From positions 1-22,310 of IMG/VR virus record IMGVR_UViG_3300022907_000108: DNA of 22,310 nt. One strand, given 5' to 3'. Below are positions 7,460-15,413 of this stretch, in pieces. The position numbers and the translations under genes were made by a program. A model generated the notes under the pieces. It had not been told where the DNA came from and ran no database searches. It worked only from the letters and a program-made list of their open reading frames with translations. The stretch's first letter is position 1. Every line of letters starts with the position of its first letter. This DNA comes from a virus.

Positions 7460-7516
7460 AACTTTGGAAAATTAGAAGATTACAAGAATTAAGAACTATA
7501 CTCAAAGTTGCATAAG

Positions 7517-7524
7517 AATAAATA
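7517..7524 (+). promoter_or_regulatory. Late-type promoter motif AATAAATA
   Basis: AATAAATA fits the relaxed T4-like late promoter NATAAATA. Taking the last A as -6 places +1 at base 7530, which is the A of the next gene's ATG; the same exact geometry is seen at 1511-1518. No ribosome binding site lies between, so a leaderless late transcript is predicted. Confidence 0.45.
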
Positions 7525-7529
7525 CTATT

Positions 7530-7988
7530 ATGGCTGAATTAAACGACATACAGAAACTCGCTACAGATGTTCAGGTTCTTAAAACTGAAGTTGAACAGGT
7601 TGCAAGTGTTAATACAAAACTTGATAGCGCAATAGATAAACTAACTGATATATCGGGGAGCATTAAATCTATGTTGGCTGTACATGAAGAAAAACTATCT
7701 AAACAAGAGGATATTGATAAAGCAATATTCAACCTAATAGAGAGTCGTAGGGTTGAATTTGATACAAATTATAAAGAATTACACGCAAGAATCAACAAAA
7801 TACATACTCAATTAACTGATGAAATTGAGATGTCAGAAAAGCGTTTAATGTGTGAAATTAAGACTTTAAACTCAAATTTAGACGGTAGGATAGGCGTTTT
7901 TGAGAAATACAGATGGATCATTATAGGGGCGGCAATAGTGCTAGGATTGTCTATGCCTCAGTTGATGTCAGTATTTAAAATTCTGTAA
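7530..7988 (+). CDS. Coiled-coil protein with C-terminal membrane anchor
   Basis: The 152-residue protein is mostly heptad-like helix (residues 1-120, for example LATDVQVLKTEVEQVASVNTKLDSAIDKL) and ends in a hydrophobic segment (about 128-146, WIIIGAAIVLGLSMPQLM). I recall proteins with this plan, including a similar SGSIKSMLAVHEEKLSKQE-type segment, in T4-like marine cyanophages, with no known function. The C-terminal anchor would place the coiled coil in the cytoplasm or periplasm depending on topology. Roles in lysis timing or membrane attachment are possible but unsupported. The gene sits between the cyclase and the primase promoter. Confidence 0.75.
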   Translation: MAELNDIQKLATDVQVLKTEVEQVASVNTKLDSAIDKLTDISGSIKSMLAVHEEKLSKQEDIDKAIFNLIESRRVEFDTNYKELHARINKIHTQLTDEIEMSEKRLMCEIKTLNSNLDGRIGVFEKYRWIIIGAAIVLGLSMPQLMSVFKIL

Positions 7989-7995
7989 TAGGACC

Positions 7996-8024
7996 TTGAC
8001 AAAATAGTATATATAGTATATACT
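7996..8024 (+). promoter_or_regulatory. Consensus sigma70-type promoter before primase
   Basis: A perfect -35 box TTGACA (7996-8001) is followed by a 17-bp spacer and -10 box TATACT (8019-8024). The +1 is expected seven bases after the -10 box, at about 8031-8032, and the primase ATG is at 8032, so the transcript would have essentially no leader. No Shine-Dalgarno sequence is present. It is probably recognised by the host housekeeping sigma factor early in infection. Confidence 0.75.
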
Positions 8025-8031
8025 GTTTATT

Positions 8032-9048
8032 ATGAGTGGTTACATTGATTTAAATTATATATCTAAAATACAGCCTAGATTACAACAGTTTAAAAAGAAA
8101 CGAGAATACCTTTTTAATTTTCGTTGTCCTGTTTGTGGTGATTCTAAAAAGTCTAAAACAAAGGCAAGAGCATATCTTTATAGAGTAAAAAATGATATGT
8201 TTTTTAAATGTCATAATTGTAGTGCTTCACACAATCTGGCAAATCTTATAAAGTTAGTTGATAGACCTTTATACGACCAATACATTTTAGAAAGATATAA
8301 AGGTAGTAAACCATCAAATGACGCTGAAAGTTTATTTGATAAGTTTAAAACTAACACAAAACAAAAATTAAAATCTACACCTCTACAAGGCCTTACAGCC
8401 TTTAGTAACTTAAATGATGATCATCCTGCAAAGCAGTATTTGATAAAACGAAAACTGCCTACAGAATACTTTGACCGATTATATTATTGCGACAAGTTCC
8501 AAACGTATGTAAATAAGATACGCCCAGGGACTTTTGATAGTCTAAATAAAAAGTACGAACATCCTAGATTGATAATACCTTTTTATGATGTTGGTGGTGA
8601 AGTCTTTGCTTTACAAGGCAGAGCATTTGGTAAAGAACAACCAAAATATCTAACAATAAAACTACAGGAAAACAAACAAAAAATATTTGGCCTAGAACGA
8701 ATTAATCTACACAAAAGATTATACATAGTTGAAGGTCCATTAGATAGTTTGTTCCTTGAAAATTGTCTTGCGGCTGGTGGTGCTGATCTACAACTACCTG
8801 TTGAAAAAAAAGATGTTGTCTTTATTTTTGATAACGAACCAAGAAATAAAGAAATTATAGATAGAATGTATAAGTTGATTGATAAAAGTTATATGGTAAC
8901 AATATGGCCAGAAGGAACAAAAGAAAAAGATATTAACGAAATGATCGTAAACGGCAAGACAAAAGAACAAATACAAAAAATTATATTCGACAATACCTAT
9001 TCAGGTTTGTCAGCAATTACTCAATTAAATTCATACAAACGTTGTTAA
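8032..9048 (+). CDS. DNA primase, T4 gp61-like
   Basis: The 338-residue protein matches T4-type primases (gp61, 342 aa). It has an N-terminal zinc finger with Cys32/Cys35 (CPVC) and Cys60/Cys63 (CHNC), then a Toprim-type catalytic core with YIVEGPLDSL (Glu234, Asp238) and VFIFDNEPRN (Asp267). The C-terminus is helical. It makes RNA primers for lagging-strand replication with the phage helicase, which is not in this window. The start at 8032 is supported by the consensus promoter just upstream and by the zinc finger position, although no ribosome binding site is visible. nrdA follows after 10 bp, suggesting a joint early replication/nucleotide operon. Confidence 0.88.
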   Translation: MSGYIDLNYISKIQPRLQQFKKKREYLFNFRCPVCGDSKKSKTKARAYLYRVKNDMFFKCHNCSASHNLANLIKLVDRPLYDQYILERYKGSKPSNDAESLFDKFKTNTKQKLKSTPLQGLTAFSNLNDDHPAKQYLIKRKLPTEYFDRLYYCDKFQTYVNKIRPGTFDSLNKKYEHPRLIIPFYDVGGEVFALQGRAFGKEQPKYLTIKLQENKQKIFGLERINLHKRLYIVEGPLDSLFLENCLAAGGADLQLPVEKKDVVFIFDNEPRNKEIIDRMYKLIDKSYMVTIWPEGTKEKDINEMIVNGKTKEQIQKIIFDNTYSGLSAITQLNSYKRC

Positions 9049-9058
9049 GGAGAGAAAA

Positions 9059-11383
9059 ATGGTAATGGGAAACGAGTCTATAAATGTCAAAAAAAGAAAA
9101 GATAGAGGAACAGAACCTCTTAACATTGAAAAGATACATGAAATGGTTGAGTATGCTTGTGAAGATATAACTGGAGTATCTTCTTCACAAGTAGAAATGA
9201 AAAGTGGTTTACAATTTTATGACGGTATTACCACAGACGAAATACAACAGATTTTAGTTAAGTCAGCTGCAGATTTAATAGATTTAAATAATCCTAATTA
9301 CACATATGTAGCAAGTAGATTACTTTTATATTCATTGAGAAAACAAGTTATTGGTAAATTATGGGATCATCCACACCTATATGATCATGTTAAAAAAGTA
9401 GTTGAGATGGGACTATATGATAAAGAAATTTTAGAAAACTATCAAAGAAAAGATTTTGATAGAATGGAAAACTGGATCAATCATAATAGAGATTATGATT
9501 TTACTTATGCTGGATTAAGACAAGTGATAGACAAGTATCTAGTACAAGATAGAAGTACTAATCAGGTGTATGAAACACCACAATTTATGTACATGCTTAT
9601 TTCAGCAACGTTGTTTGCTAAATACCCAAAAGAAACGAGGATGAGTTATGTTAAAAAATATTATGACGCAATTAGTCAATTCAAAATCAATATTCCTACT
9701 CCCGTTATGGCTGGTGTACGAACTCCTTTACGTCAGTATGCGAGTTGTGTATTGGTTGATATTGATGATACCTTACCTAGTATTTTCTCTGGTGATATGG
9801 CGATTGGAAGATACATCGCTCAAAGAGCTGGAATCGGAATCAATGCTGGAAGAATACGAGGCATCAATGCTAGGATCAGAGGAGGCGAGGTCCAACACAC
9901 TGGTGTTATACCTTTTCTTAAAAAGTTTGAGGCAACGGTTAAGTGTTGCACTCAAAATGGAGTCCGAGGAGGATCAGCAACAGTCCACTTCCCAATCTGG
10001 CACCAAGAAATAGGTGACATTATTGTTCTTAAAAATAATAAAGGTAGTGAAGATAATAGAGTTAGAAAACTTGACTATTCAATACAACTATCAAAATTAT
10101 TTTATGAAAGATTTATAAACAACCAAGACATAACTTTGTTTTCACCACACGAAGTGCCTGAACTATATGAAGCCTGGGGAACACCAGAGTTTGATGAACT
10201 TTACGAGAAGGCAGAAAGAAAATTATCTATTAAGAAAACAAAAGTTAATGCACAAGAATTATTTTTTGATATATTGAAAGAACGTGCTGAAACAGGCCGT
10301 ATCTATATTATGAATATTGACCATTGTAATACTCACTCATCTTTCAAAGATAGAGTTTATATGTCAAATCTATGTCAGGAAATAACTTTACCAACCACTC
10401 CAATACAACACATTGATGGAGAAGGTGAAATTGCTTTATGTATTTTATCTGCCATCAATGTGGGTAAAATAAACAAAAGAGATGAACTAGAACCTTTATG
10501 TGATTTAGCAGTAAGAGCATTAGATGAAATTATAGACCATCAAAAATATCCTATCAATGCTGCTGAAATATCTACAAAGGCAAGAAGAAGTTTAGGTATT
10601 GGTTATATTGGCCTTGCTCACTATCTTGCTAAAAAAGGTTACAAGTATGAACAGAAACTTGCATGGAGACAAGTTGATAAACTTACAGAAGCATTTCAAT
10701 ATTTTCTATTAAAGGCAAGTAATCAACTTGCAAAAGAAAAAGGACAATGTTCAGCATTTAAACAAACAAAATATGCAGATGGTATACTGCCTATTGACAC
10801 TTATAAAAAAGACGTAGATGAATTAGTAAAAAGAGATTACACTTACGATTGGGAATGGTTAAGAAGTGAAATAAAAGAACATGGTTTAAGACACTCAACA
10901 CTTTCAGCTCAAATGCCAAGTGAATCATCATCTGTTGTATCAAACGCAACAAATGGTATTGAGCCACCAAGAGATTATTTGTCAGTTAAAAAATCTAAAA
11001 AGGGTCCTTTAAAACAAATCGTACCTGAATATAATAAACTAAAGAACTTTTATACACTACTTTGGGATATGAAAGGGAACGAAGGATATATAAATATCGT
11101 TGCAGTAATGCAAAAGTATTTTGACCAGGCAATATCGGGTAACTGGTCTTATAATCCTGAAAATTATACTGATGGTCAAGTGCCTGTATCAGTTATGGCA
11201 CAAGACTTATTGACGACTTATAAATTAGGTTGGAAGACTTCTTATTATCAAAACACATATGATAGTAAGAAAGATGAAGATGAACCTGCTCATCCAGTTG
11301 GGTTCCATGATAATGTACCAGAGGATAAACAAGAAGTAAAAGAGGAAGAGGATCCAGAAAACTGTGATTCTTGTACAATTTAA
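9059..11383 (+). CDS. nrdA: Ribonucleoside-diphosphate reductase alpha subunit, class Ia
   Basis: This 774-residue protein (E. coli NrdA 761) reduces NDPs to dNDPs for phage DNA synthesis. An N-terminal ATP-cone covers about residues 8-100. Active-site residues are in place: Cys230 and Cys461 (the redox pair), Asn437, Cys439 and Glu441 (NLCQE), Tyr729-Tyr730 of the radical path, and the C-terminal shuttle pair Cys769/Cys772 (CDSC). A good ribosome binding site (AAGGAGA) precedes the ATG at 9059; an in-frame ATG at 9065 is an alternative start. The stop overlaps the nrdB start. Glutaredoxin at 18282 may regenerate the C-terminal cysteines. No sign of intein, intron or frameshift. Confidence 0.97.
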   Translation: MVMGNESINVKKRKDRGTEPLNIEKIHEMVEYACEDITGVSSSQVEMKSGLQFYDGITTDEIQQILVKSAADLIDLNNPNYTYVASRLLLYSLRKQVIGKLWDHPHLYDHVKKVVEMGLYDKEILENYQRKDFDRMENWINHNRDYDFTYAGLRQVIDKYLVQDRSTNQVYETPQFMYMLISATLFAKYPKETRMSYVKKYYDAISQFKINIPTPVMAGVRTPLRQYASCVLVDIDDTLPSIFSGDMAIGRYIAQRAGIGINAGRIRGINARIRGGEVQHTGVIPFLKKFEATVKCCTQNGVRGGSATVHFPIWHQEIGDIIVLKNNKGSEDNRVRKLDYSIQLSKLFYERFINNQDITLFSPHEVPELYEAWGTPEFDELYEKAERKLSIKKTKVNAQELFFDILKERAETGRIYIMNIDHCNTHSSFKDRVYMSNLCQEITLPTTPIQHIDGEGEIALCILSAINVGKINKRDELEPLCDLAVRALDEIIDHQKYPINAAEISTKARRSLGIGYIGLAHYLAKKGYKYEQKLAWRQVDKLTEAFQYFLLKASNQLAKEKGQCSAFKQTKYADGILPIDTYKKDVDELVKRDYTYDWEWLRSEIKEHGLRHSTLSAQMPSESSSVVSNATNGIEPPRDYLSVKKSKKGPLKQIVPEYNKLKNFYTLLWDMKGNEGYINIVAVMQKYFDQAISGNWSYNPENYTDGQVPVSVMAQDLLTTYKLGWKTSYYQNTYDSKKDEDEPAHPVGFHDNVPEDKQEVKEEEDPENCDSCTI

Positions 11384-12489
11384 TGAAAACTGTATTTAAT
11401 AAAGATAAAAAACTAGATAGTACAAAACAACCAATGTTTTTTGGTGCAGATTTGGCTGTACAAAGATATGATACATTTAAGTATCCTGTATTTGATAGAT
11501 TGGCACAACAACAGTTAGGTTTCTTTTGGCGACCAGAAGAAGTATCTTTACAAAAAGATAGAAACGATTACTCTCAATTATCTGAATCACAAAAGTTTAT
11601 CTTTACATCTAATTTAAAATATCAAACAATGTTAGATAGTGTACAAGGTAGAGGGCCATGTTTAGCATTTTTACCTTTTGTATCCATACCAGAGTTAGAA
11701 GGTGCCATTGTTGCATGGGACTTTATGGAAACAATTCACAGTAGAAGTTATACATACATTATTAAAAATCTATATTCTAATCCATCTGACGTATTTGATA
11801 CAATTATACAAGATGAGAAAATAGAAAAAAGAGCAAAGTCTGTAACTGAAGGTTATGACAAACTAATTCAATTAGGTTACAAATATAAACTAGATCCTAA
11901 ATCAGTTGATGAATATGAACTAAAGAAAGCATTATGGTTATCACTAGTTACTGTAAATGTACTAGAAGGTTTAAGATTTTATGTATCATTTGCTTGTTCA
12001 TTTGCTTTTGGTGAACTTAAACTTATGGAAGGTAGTGCTAAAATATTATCATTGATTGCTAGAGATGAAAGTCAACATTTATTAATGTCACAAAGCATTA
12101 TTAATAATTATAGAAATAAAGAAAATGATAAAGTGATGAACAAAGTTATTAAAGATACAGAAAAAGAAGTTTATCAAATTTATGATGACGCAGTCCAAGA
12201 AGAAAAACGTTGGGCGACTTATTTGTTTCAAAAAGGTTCTATGATAGGCCTTTCTGAAAAATTGTTACATCAATATGTTGAATATATAGCAAATAGAAGA
12301 ATGAGAACTATAGGATTAAATCAAGTATATGAACAATCATCAAACAATAATCCATTACCATGGACACAACATTGGTTTAATAGTCGTTCAATGCAAAATG
12401 CTCCACAAGAAACCGAAATAGAAAGTTATGTTATTGGTGGACTTAAACAAGATGTAAAAAAAGATCAATTTAAAACATTTAAACTATAA
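11383..12489 (+). CDS. nrdB: Ribonucleoside-diphosphate reductase beta subunit, class Ia
   Basis: The start is the ATG at 11383, which shares a base with the nrdA TAA; an upstream in-frame TTG at 11371 is not needed. The 368-residue chain (E. coli NrdB 376) carries the di-iron and radical residues almost at E. coli numbering: Asp85, Glu116, His119 and Tyr123 (METIHSRSY), plus later ligands in LEGLRFYVSF and ARDESQHL. The radical tyrosine is therefore present, as expected for class Ia. It pairs with NrdA for dNTP synthesis. It ends one base before a zinc-ribbon gene, in a tightly coupled run. Confidence 0.97.
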   Translation: MKTVFNKDKKLDSTKQPMFFGADLAVQRYDTFKYPVFDRLAQQQLGFFWRPEEVSLQKDRNDYSQLSESQKFIFTSNLKYQTMLDSVQGRGPCLAFLPFVSIPELEGAIVAWDFMETIHSRSYTYIIKNLYSNPSDVFDTIIQDEKIEKRAKSVTEGYDKLIQLGYKYKLDPKSVDEYELKKALWLSLVTVNVLEGLRFYVSFACSFAFGELKLMEGSAKILSLIARDESQHLLMSQSIINNYRNKENDKVMNKVIKDTEKEVYQIYDDAVQEEKRWATYLFQKGSMIGLSEKLLHQYVEYIANRRMRTIGLNQVYEQSSNNNPLPWTQHWFNSRSMQNAPQETEIESYVIGGLKQDVKKDQFKTFKL

Positions 12490-12677
12490 TGGCAACACTT
12501 ACTCCACCAAATTTAAATAAAGTTACAATCAGTTGTAAAAATTGTGAAGTATCCTATCACGTTGAATGGGATGAAGAAATAGAACCAACTACTTGTCCTT
12601 TTTGTGGTGCAGACACTTCTATAGATGAAGAGGATGCAATTTTTGACAATGAAGAAGACGAAGACGATTGGAATTGA
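12489..12677 (+). CDS. Small zinc-ribbon protein with acidic tail
   Basis: The 62-residue protein contains two CxxC knuckles (CKNC at about 16-19 and CPFC at about 36-39), the signature of a zinc ribbon, followed by a strongly acidic tail (EDEDDWN at the end). Proteins of this kind between nrdB and recombination genes are common in T4-like marine phages and have no settled function; nucleic-acid or protein binding is likely. It overlaps nrdB by one base and the resolvase-like gene by 29 bp. Confidence 0.85.
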   Translation: MATLTPPNLNKVTISCKNCEVSYHVEWDEEIEPTTCPFCGADTSIDEEDAIFDNEEDEDDWN

Positions 12678-13194
12678 TTATAGTTTAACAAGTCCTGCTA
12701 TATGTGTATGTAGGGGTGAGTTTAAATTTGAAAATTGTAAGATATACTATCTTACAAACGTAAAAAAATATGAAGGTGATTATTGTAATGGACAAATAAA
12801 TGGCAGACTTCATTTACCCTATACCTCCGAGACACAACGACACGATCAAATTTCCGATTGGGCGATTAATATTGTTGATACTGCTATTGGTAATATTTTT
12901 GTAGAAGGATATTCATTTGGTAGTAAAGGCCTTGTGTTTAATCTAGCAGAAAATATGGGTGCCTTAAAACATAAACTGTACAAACTAAACAAAAGATTTG
13001 AAAGTATAGTGCCTGGTCAAGTAAAAAAGAATGCTACTGGCAAAGGCAATGCAGACAAGCTTAAAATGTATGAGCAGTTTGTAAAAGATACAGATATTGA
13101 TTTGATGAAAGAATTTGATCAAACAAAACTAAACAATCCTGTAACAGATATTGTTGATGCTTATTATGTAGGTAAAGCTGGTTATGATCGTTAA
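12649..13194 (+). CDS. RuvC-like resolvase/endonuclease
   Basis: The preferred start is the ATG at 12649, giving 181 residues that begin just before the first catalytic strand (TIGIDYS, Asp10); an ATG at 12625 would add eight residues. Glu86 (NIFVEGYSFG) and Asp167/Asp170 (PVTDIVDAYYVG) complete the acidic tetrad of RNase H-fold, RuvC-type nucleases. The role would be resolving branched DNA from recombination-dependent replication before packaging, as T4 endonuclease VII does with a different fold. The gene overlaps the zinc-ribbon and glycosyltransferase genes. The assignment is based on fold motifs; exact substrate is inferred. Confidence 0.8.
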   Translation: MKKTKTIGIDYSLTSPAICVCRGEFKFENCKIYYLTNVKKYEGDYCNGQINGRLHLPYTSETQRHDQISDWAINIVDTAIGNIFVEGYSFGSKGLVFNLAENMGALKHKLYKLNKRFESIVPGQVKKNATGKGNADKLKMYEQFVKDTDIDLMKEFDQTKLNNPVTDIVDAYYVGKAGYDR

Positions 13195-13870
13195 TGTTGT
13201 TTCGTTATTTTGGGGTACAAAATATTCACTTGACTATGTAAATGTCTTATACAATATGGTTAAAAGAAATTTAACTATACCTTTTAACTTTTATTGTATG
13301 ACAGATGATTTTAATAGAAACTTTGATAAACAGATTACATTATTACCTATACCTAAACCTGTTATGACTGGGTGGTGGAACAAGTTACATCTATTTAATC
13401 CTATCTTAGGACTAGAAGGTAATGTATTATTTTTAGATTTAGATATAGTTATATTAAACAACATAAATGAATTTTTTACAATAGGTAAAGATGAAGATTT
13501 TTATGTAATGAGAGATTTTGCTGAACCTAATACAATTAATTCAAGTGTATTAAGATTTAATATAGAATACCATAGTCATATATGGGATAGATATTTAGAA
13601 GACAAAACTAGGTTTGATACCTATCATAGTGATCAAAGCGTTATTAATTTAACTATGTTGAAAAGTCCTCAGACAAAATTCTTTCCAGATCAATGGACAT
13701 ATTCATATAAATGGCCTATAAGAGGTAACATAAAACAATACGATTCAAATAGATCACAAAATTATACCTTTAAACAGAATGCTAAGATTTCTATATTTCA
13801 TGGTAATCCAGATCCCCATGTAGCAATGCAACACGAATCAGGTAAATGGATAAAAGATTACTGGAAATAG
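13184..13870 (+). CDS. Glycosyltransferase, GT-A/GT8-like
   Basis: The 228-residue protein begins with a Rossmann-like strand (MIVNVVSLFWGTKYS). It carries a DxD motif in VLFLDLDIVIL (Asp85, Asp87) that binds the metal and nucleotide-sugar, and a late FHGNPDPH motif typical of GT8-like enzymes (His as third metal ligand). It would transfer a sugar to DNA, a virion protein or host surface glycans; the acceptor cannot be inferred. It starts inside the end of the resolvase gene and ends at the first AGAACA doublet. No membrane segment is seen. Confidence 0.8.
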   Translation: MIVNVVSLFWGTKYSLDYVNVLYNMVKRNLTIPFNFYCMTDDFNRNFDKQITLLPIPKPVMTGWWNKLHLFNPILGLEGNVLFLDLDIVILNNINEFFTIGKDEDFYVMRDFAEPNTINSSVLRFNIEYHSHIWDRYLEDKTRFDTYHSDQSVINLTMLKSPQTKFFPDQWTYSYKWPIRGNIKQYDSNRSQNYTFKQNAKISIFHGNPDPHVAMQHESGKWIKDYWK

Positions 13871-13885
13871 AACAAAACAAGAACA
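13869..13885 (+). repeat. AGAACA doublet, copy A
   Basis: Two AGAACA hexamers with an 11-bp period (AGAACAAAACAAGAACA) lie just past the glycosyltransferase stop, 41 bp before the -35 box at 13927. Copies B (16160-16176, opposite strand) and C (19969-19985) have the same period. A and C also share the following TTTAC. One helical turn between half-sites suggests binding of a regulator on one face of the DNA. Confidence 0.6.
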
Positions 13886-13901
13886 TTTACATCTAAAACC
13901 C

Positions 13902-13938
13902 TAATAAAATCAACACTTTTTAATGCTTGACTTTTAAG
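13902..13938 (+). repeat. Duplicated promoter module, copy A
   Basis: This contains TAATAAAATCAACA (13902-13915) and then a 23-bp block ending at TTGACTTTTAAG. The block recurs at 16201-16223 with one difference (AATGC versus AGTGC). The 14-bp motif recurs exactly but inverted at 16185-16198. The two intergenic regions are therefore related by duplication, with the upstream box flipped, or by convergent operator sites. Confidence 0.6.
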
Positions 13939-13955
13939 TATTTTTAGTGTAGCGT
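13927..13955 (+). promoter_or_regulatory. Sigma70-type promoter before 13985 gene
   Basis: TTGACT (13927-13932), 17-bp spacer, TAGCGT (13950-13955). The expected +1 is near 13962, leaving a leader of about 23 nt with an AAAGGAGA ribosome binding site before the ATG at 13985. Confidence 0.65.
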
Positions 13956-13984
13956 ATATGTATATGACAAATAAAGGAGACGCT

Positions 13985-14392
13985 ATGACTAAAGAATTAC
14001 ACAAATCATTTAATATTGTTTATAAACGAGAATATTTTAACTCCGAAGACGCAGACTATTTTTGGACTAGTTATTCAATGTATAAAAACGTACCTATTTC
14101 TAAAATTAAATATTATAGAAAACAGTTGTTAAAATTTAAAGATTATATGGACAAGTCTTTTAAAGAAGACGCAACAAACTTTGCTGGTGCTACTGCTATT
14201 GAGATAATCTATCCAGACGAATATTATCAAACTTATGAAGATGTATTCGGTCCAGAAACGGCTGCAGGCGACCATAATTTATTTAATGACTTTGGTCAAT
14301 TATACAAAAGACAAGGCTTTAGAAAAGACTTCGATCCAGATTTAACAAAAAAATATACAACTAAAAGAGAATACATAACACAATTAAATTAA
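13985..14392 (+). CDS. Hypothetical protein, 135 aa
   Basis: The start is placed at the ATG at 13985, behind AAAGGAGA. ATGs at 13958 and 13964 are in frame, but the first lies upstream of the predicted transcription start. The product is soluble, rich in Tyr, Phe, Lys and Asp, and I recognise no family. It contains aromatic-rich stretches (YFWTSYSMYKNVP, YPDEYYQTYEDVFG). It opens an early-type operon of small genes running to about 15226 under the promoter at 13927. Position and promoter suggest an early host-takeover role, but this is only inference. Confidence 0.75.
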   Translation: MTKELHKSFNIVYKREYFNSEDADYFWTSYSMYKNVPISKIKYYRKQLLKFKDYMDKSFKEDATNFAGATAIEIIYPDEYYQTYEDVFGPETAAGDHNLFNDFGQLYKRQGFRKDFDPDLTKKYTTKREYITQLN

Positions 14393-14402
14393 GGAGGACA
14401 CT

Positions 14403-14813
14403 ATGACAATAGACACAAATATAATATATACAAAAAAAAATATAGGTAAAAACTTATATTCAAAACAAACATACTATACAGTAATGGTAGAACAGCATGT
14501 GCTTGCAAAAGATAAAGACGAGGCAGATAAGTTATTTTTAGAAGGTGGTGGTATTAATCACTCTAAAATTACAACTGATATAACCGAAACAAAAGATGGA
14601 GTTGAAACAACTGTTGTTGACGCTAATTATTCAGACTCAGGCAAAACAACTTACCTTGGTAAAGTTGCATATGATGAGGATGATGAATATGCTGAAGAAG
14701 ATGGTAATGTTGTAATTGACACTTATGCAGATGAACATACTTTAACTGAAAAAGAAGAGTCAGACGTTGATGTTGCTATTCAGTTAGAATCAGAAAATCA
14801 AAGAGGTAAATAA
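14403..14813 (+). CDS. Acidic hypothetical protein, 136 aa
   Basis: A strong ribosome binding site (AAGGAGG) lies 5 bases before the ATG at 14403. The N-terminal half looks like a small beta domain (TYYTVMVEQHVLAKDKDEADKLFL, a strand followed by an Asp/Glu/Ala helix, as in many small phage proteins). The second half is very acidic (AYDEDDEYAEEDG) with no predicted membrane or signal segment. No family is recognised. It overlaps the next start by one base (TAATG), so the two are probably co-translated. The acidic charge could allow DNA mimicry, but nothing specific supports that. Confidence 0.75.
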   Translation: MTIDTNIIYTKKNIGKNLYSKQTYYTVMVEQHVLAKDKDEADKLFLEGGGINHSKITTDITETKDGVETTVVDANYSDSGKTTYLGKVAYDEDDEYAEEDGNVVIDTYADEHTLTEKEESDVDVAIQLESENQRGK

Positions 14814-15226
14814 TGTATAATGGTTATTTTGCTATCGCATTAGATAAACAAAGTTGTAATGCAGTTAAAAAAGGTGCTACAATGAGTGTGTTAGTATCAG
14901 ACCATATTACACTTGCCTTTAAACCAACAGTTAAAGTATTTAATAAGTACAAAAATCTTGTGGGTAAAAAAGTCGGTGCAATGATTAATGGCTACAGAGC
15001 AAATAATCACATTGACGCATATTGGGTAAAAGATATGTTTTTATTAGACAGTAATAAAAAATTAAAAAGAAGTGATAAAGGTGCTGCTCACATCACATTA
15101 TCACATAAAGAGGGTTATAAATCAGGTGACGCTAACACTATGTTTACAAATCCTAAAGTAAAAAATAAAAGACATGGTTACGTAGAAGGCACTATCAAAT
15201 ATTTTAATTACAACAAAGGAGTATAG
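14813..15226 (+). CDS. 2H-phosphoesterase-like protein (two HxT motifs)
   Basis: The 137-residue protein carries two H-x-T-hydrophobic motifs, HITL at 31-34 and HITL at 93-96, spaced 62 residues apart. This is the catalytic signature of 2H phosphoesterases. The first strand (GYFAIALD) is also typical. The family includes 2',3'-cyclic phosphodiesterases of RNA repair and the phage anti-CBASS protein Acb1, which destroys cyclic oligonucleotide signals. A role in RNA end repair or immune signal removal is therefore plausible but unproven. It is coupled to the acidic protein upstream and followed by a 48-aa membrane protein behind AAAGGAG. Confidence 0.65.
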   Translation: MYNGYFAIALDKQSCNAVKKGATMSVLVSDHITLAFKPTVKVFNKYKNLVGKKVGAMINGYRANNHIDAYWVKDMFLLDSNKKLKRSDKGAAHITLSHKEGYKSGDANTMFTNPKVKNKRHGYVEGTIKYFNYNKGV

Positions 15227-15227
15227 T

Positions 15228-15374
15228 ATGGAATGGATATTACTAATATTAATAATAATGATGACCGCTGTTGCAGTTGCATATTCGGGTGAAATATATT
15301 TGTATTTAAGTTTAGTATTTGGTTCAATTATTACCGATATACAAAATTTTATAAGAAAAATACTAGGTAAATAG
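15228..15374 (+). CDS. Small membrane protein, 48 aa
   Basis: A good ribosome binding site (AAAGGAG) at the end of the preceding gene leads to an ATG at 15228. The 48-residue product has a strongly hydrophobic N-terminal segment (WILLILIIMMTAVAVAYSG), a second moderately hydrophobic stretch (YLYLSLVFGSII), and a basic C-terminus (IRKILGK). One or two membrane spans are likely. No family is recognised. It ends just before the promoter at 15379. It is short but well supported by its signal and spacing. Confidence 0.6.
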   Translation: MEWILLILIIMMTAVAVAYSGEIYLYLSLVFGSIITDIQNFIRKILGK

Positions 15375-15378
15375 ACTA

Positions 15379-15407
15379 TTGACAAATTGATTAAAATGTG
15401 CAATAAT
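15379..15407 (+). promoter_or_regulatory. Sigma70-type promoter before 15414 gene
   Basis: TTGACA (15379-15384), a 17-bp spacer and AATAAT (15402-15407). Seven bases past the -10 box is base 15414, the A of the next gene's ATG, so the mRNA would be leaderless. This repeats the geometry of the primase promoter. Confidence 0.65.
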
Positions 15408-15413
15408 AATAGA

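Noticed and set aside
7315-7515. 66-codon frame rich in Lys, Arg and Leu between the cyclase and the 7530 gene
   Set aside because: Its GGAGGG is only two bases from the ATG, the first third lies inside the cyclase gene in another frame, and the composition looks like an out-of-frame reading of A-rich DNA. It could still be real because it fills the gap.
11089-11096. Perfect TATAAATA late-promoter match
   Set aside because: It lies deep inside nrdA with no gene start nearby, so it is probably chance in AT-rich coding sequence.
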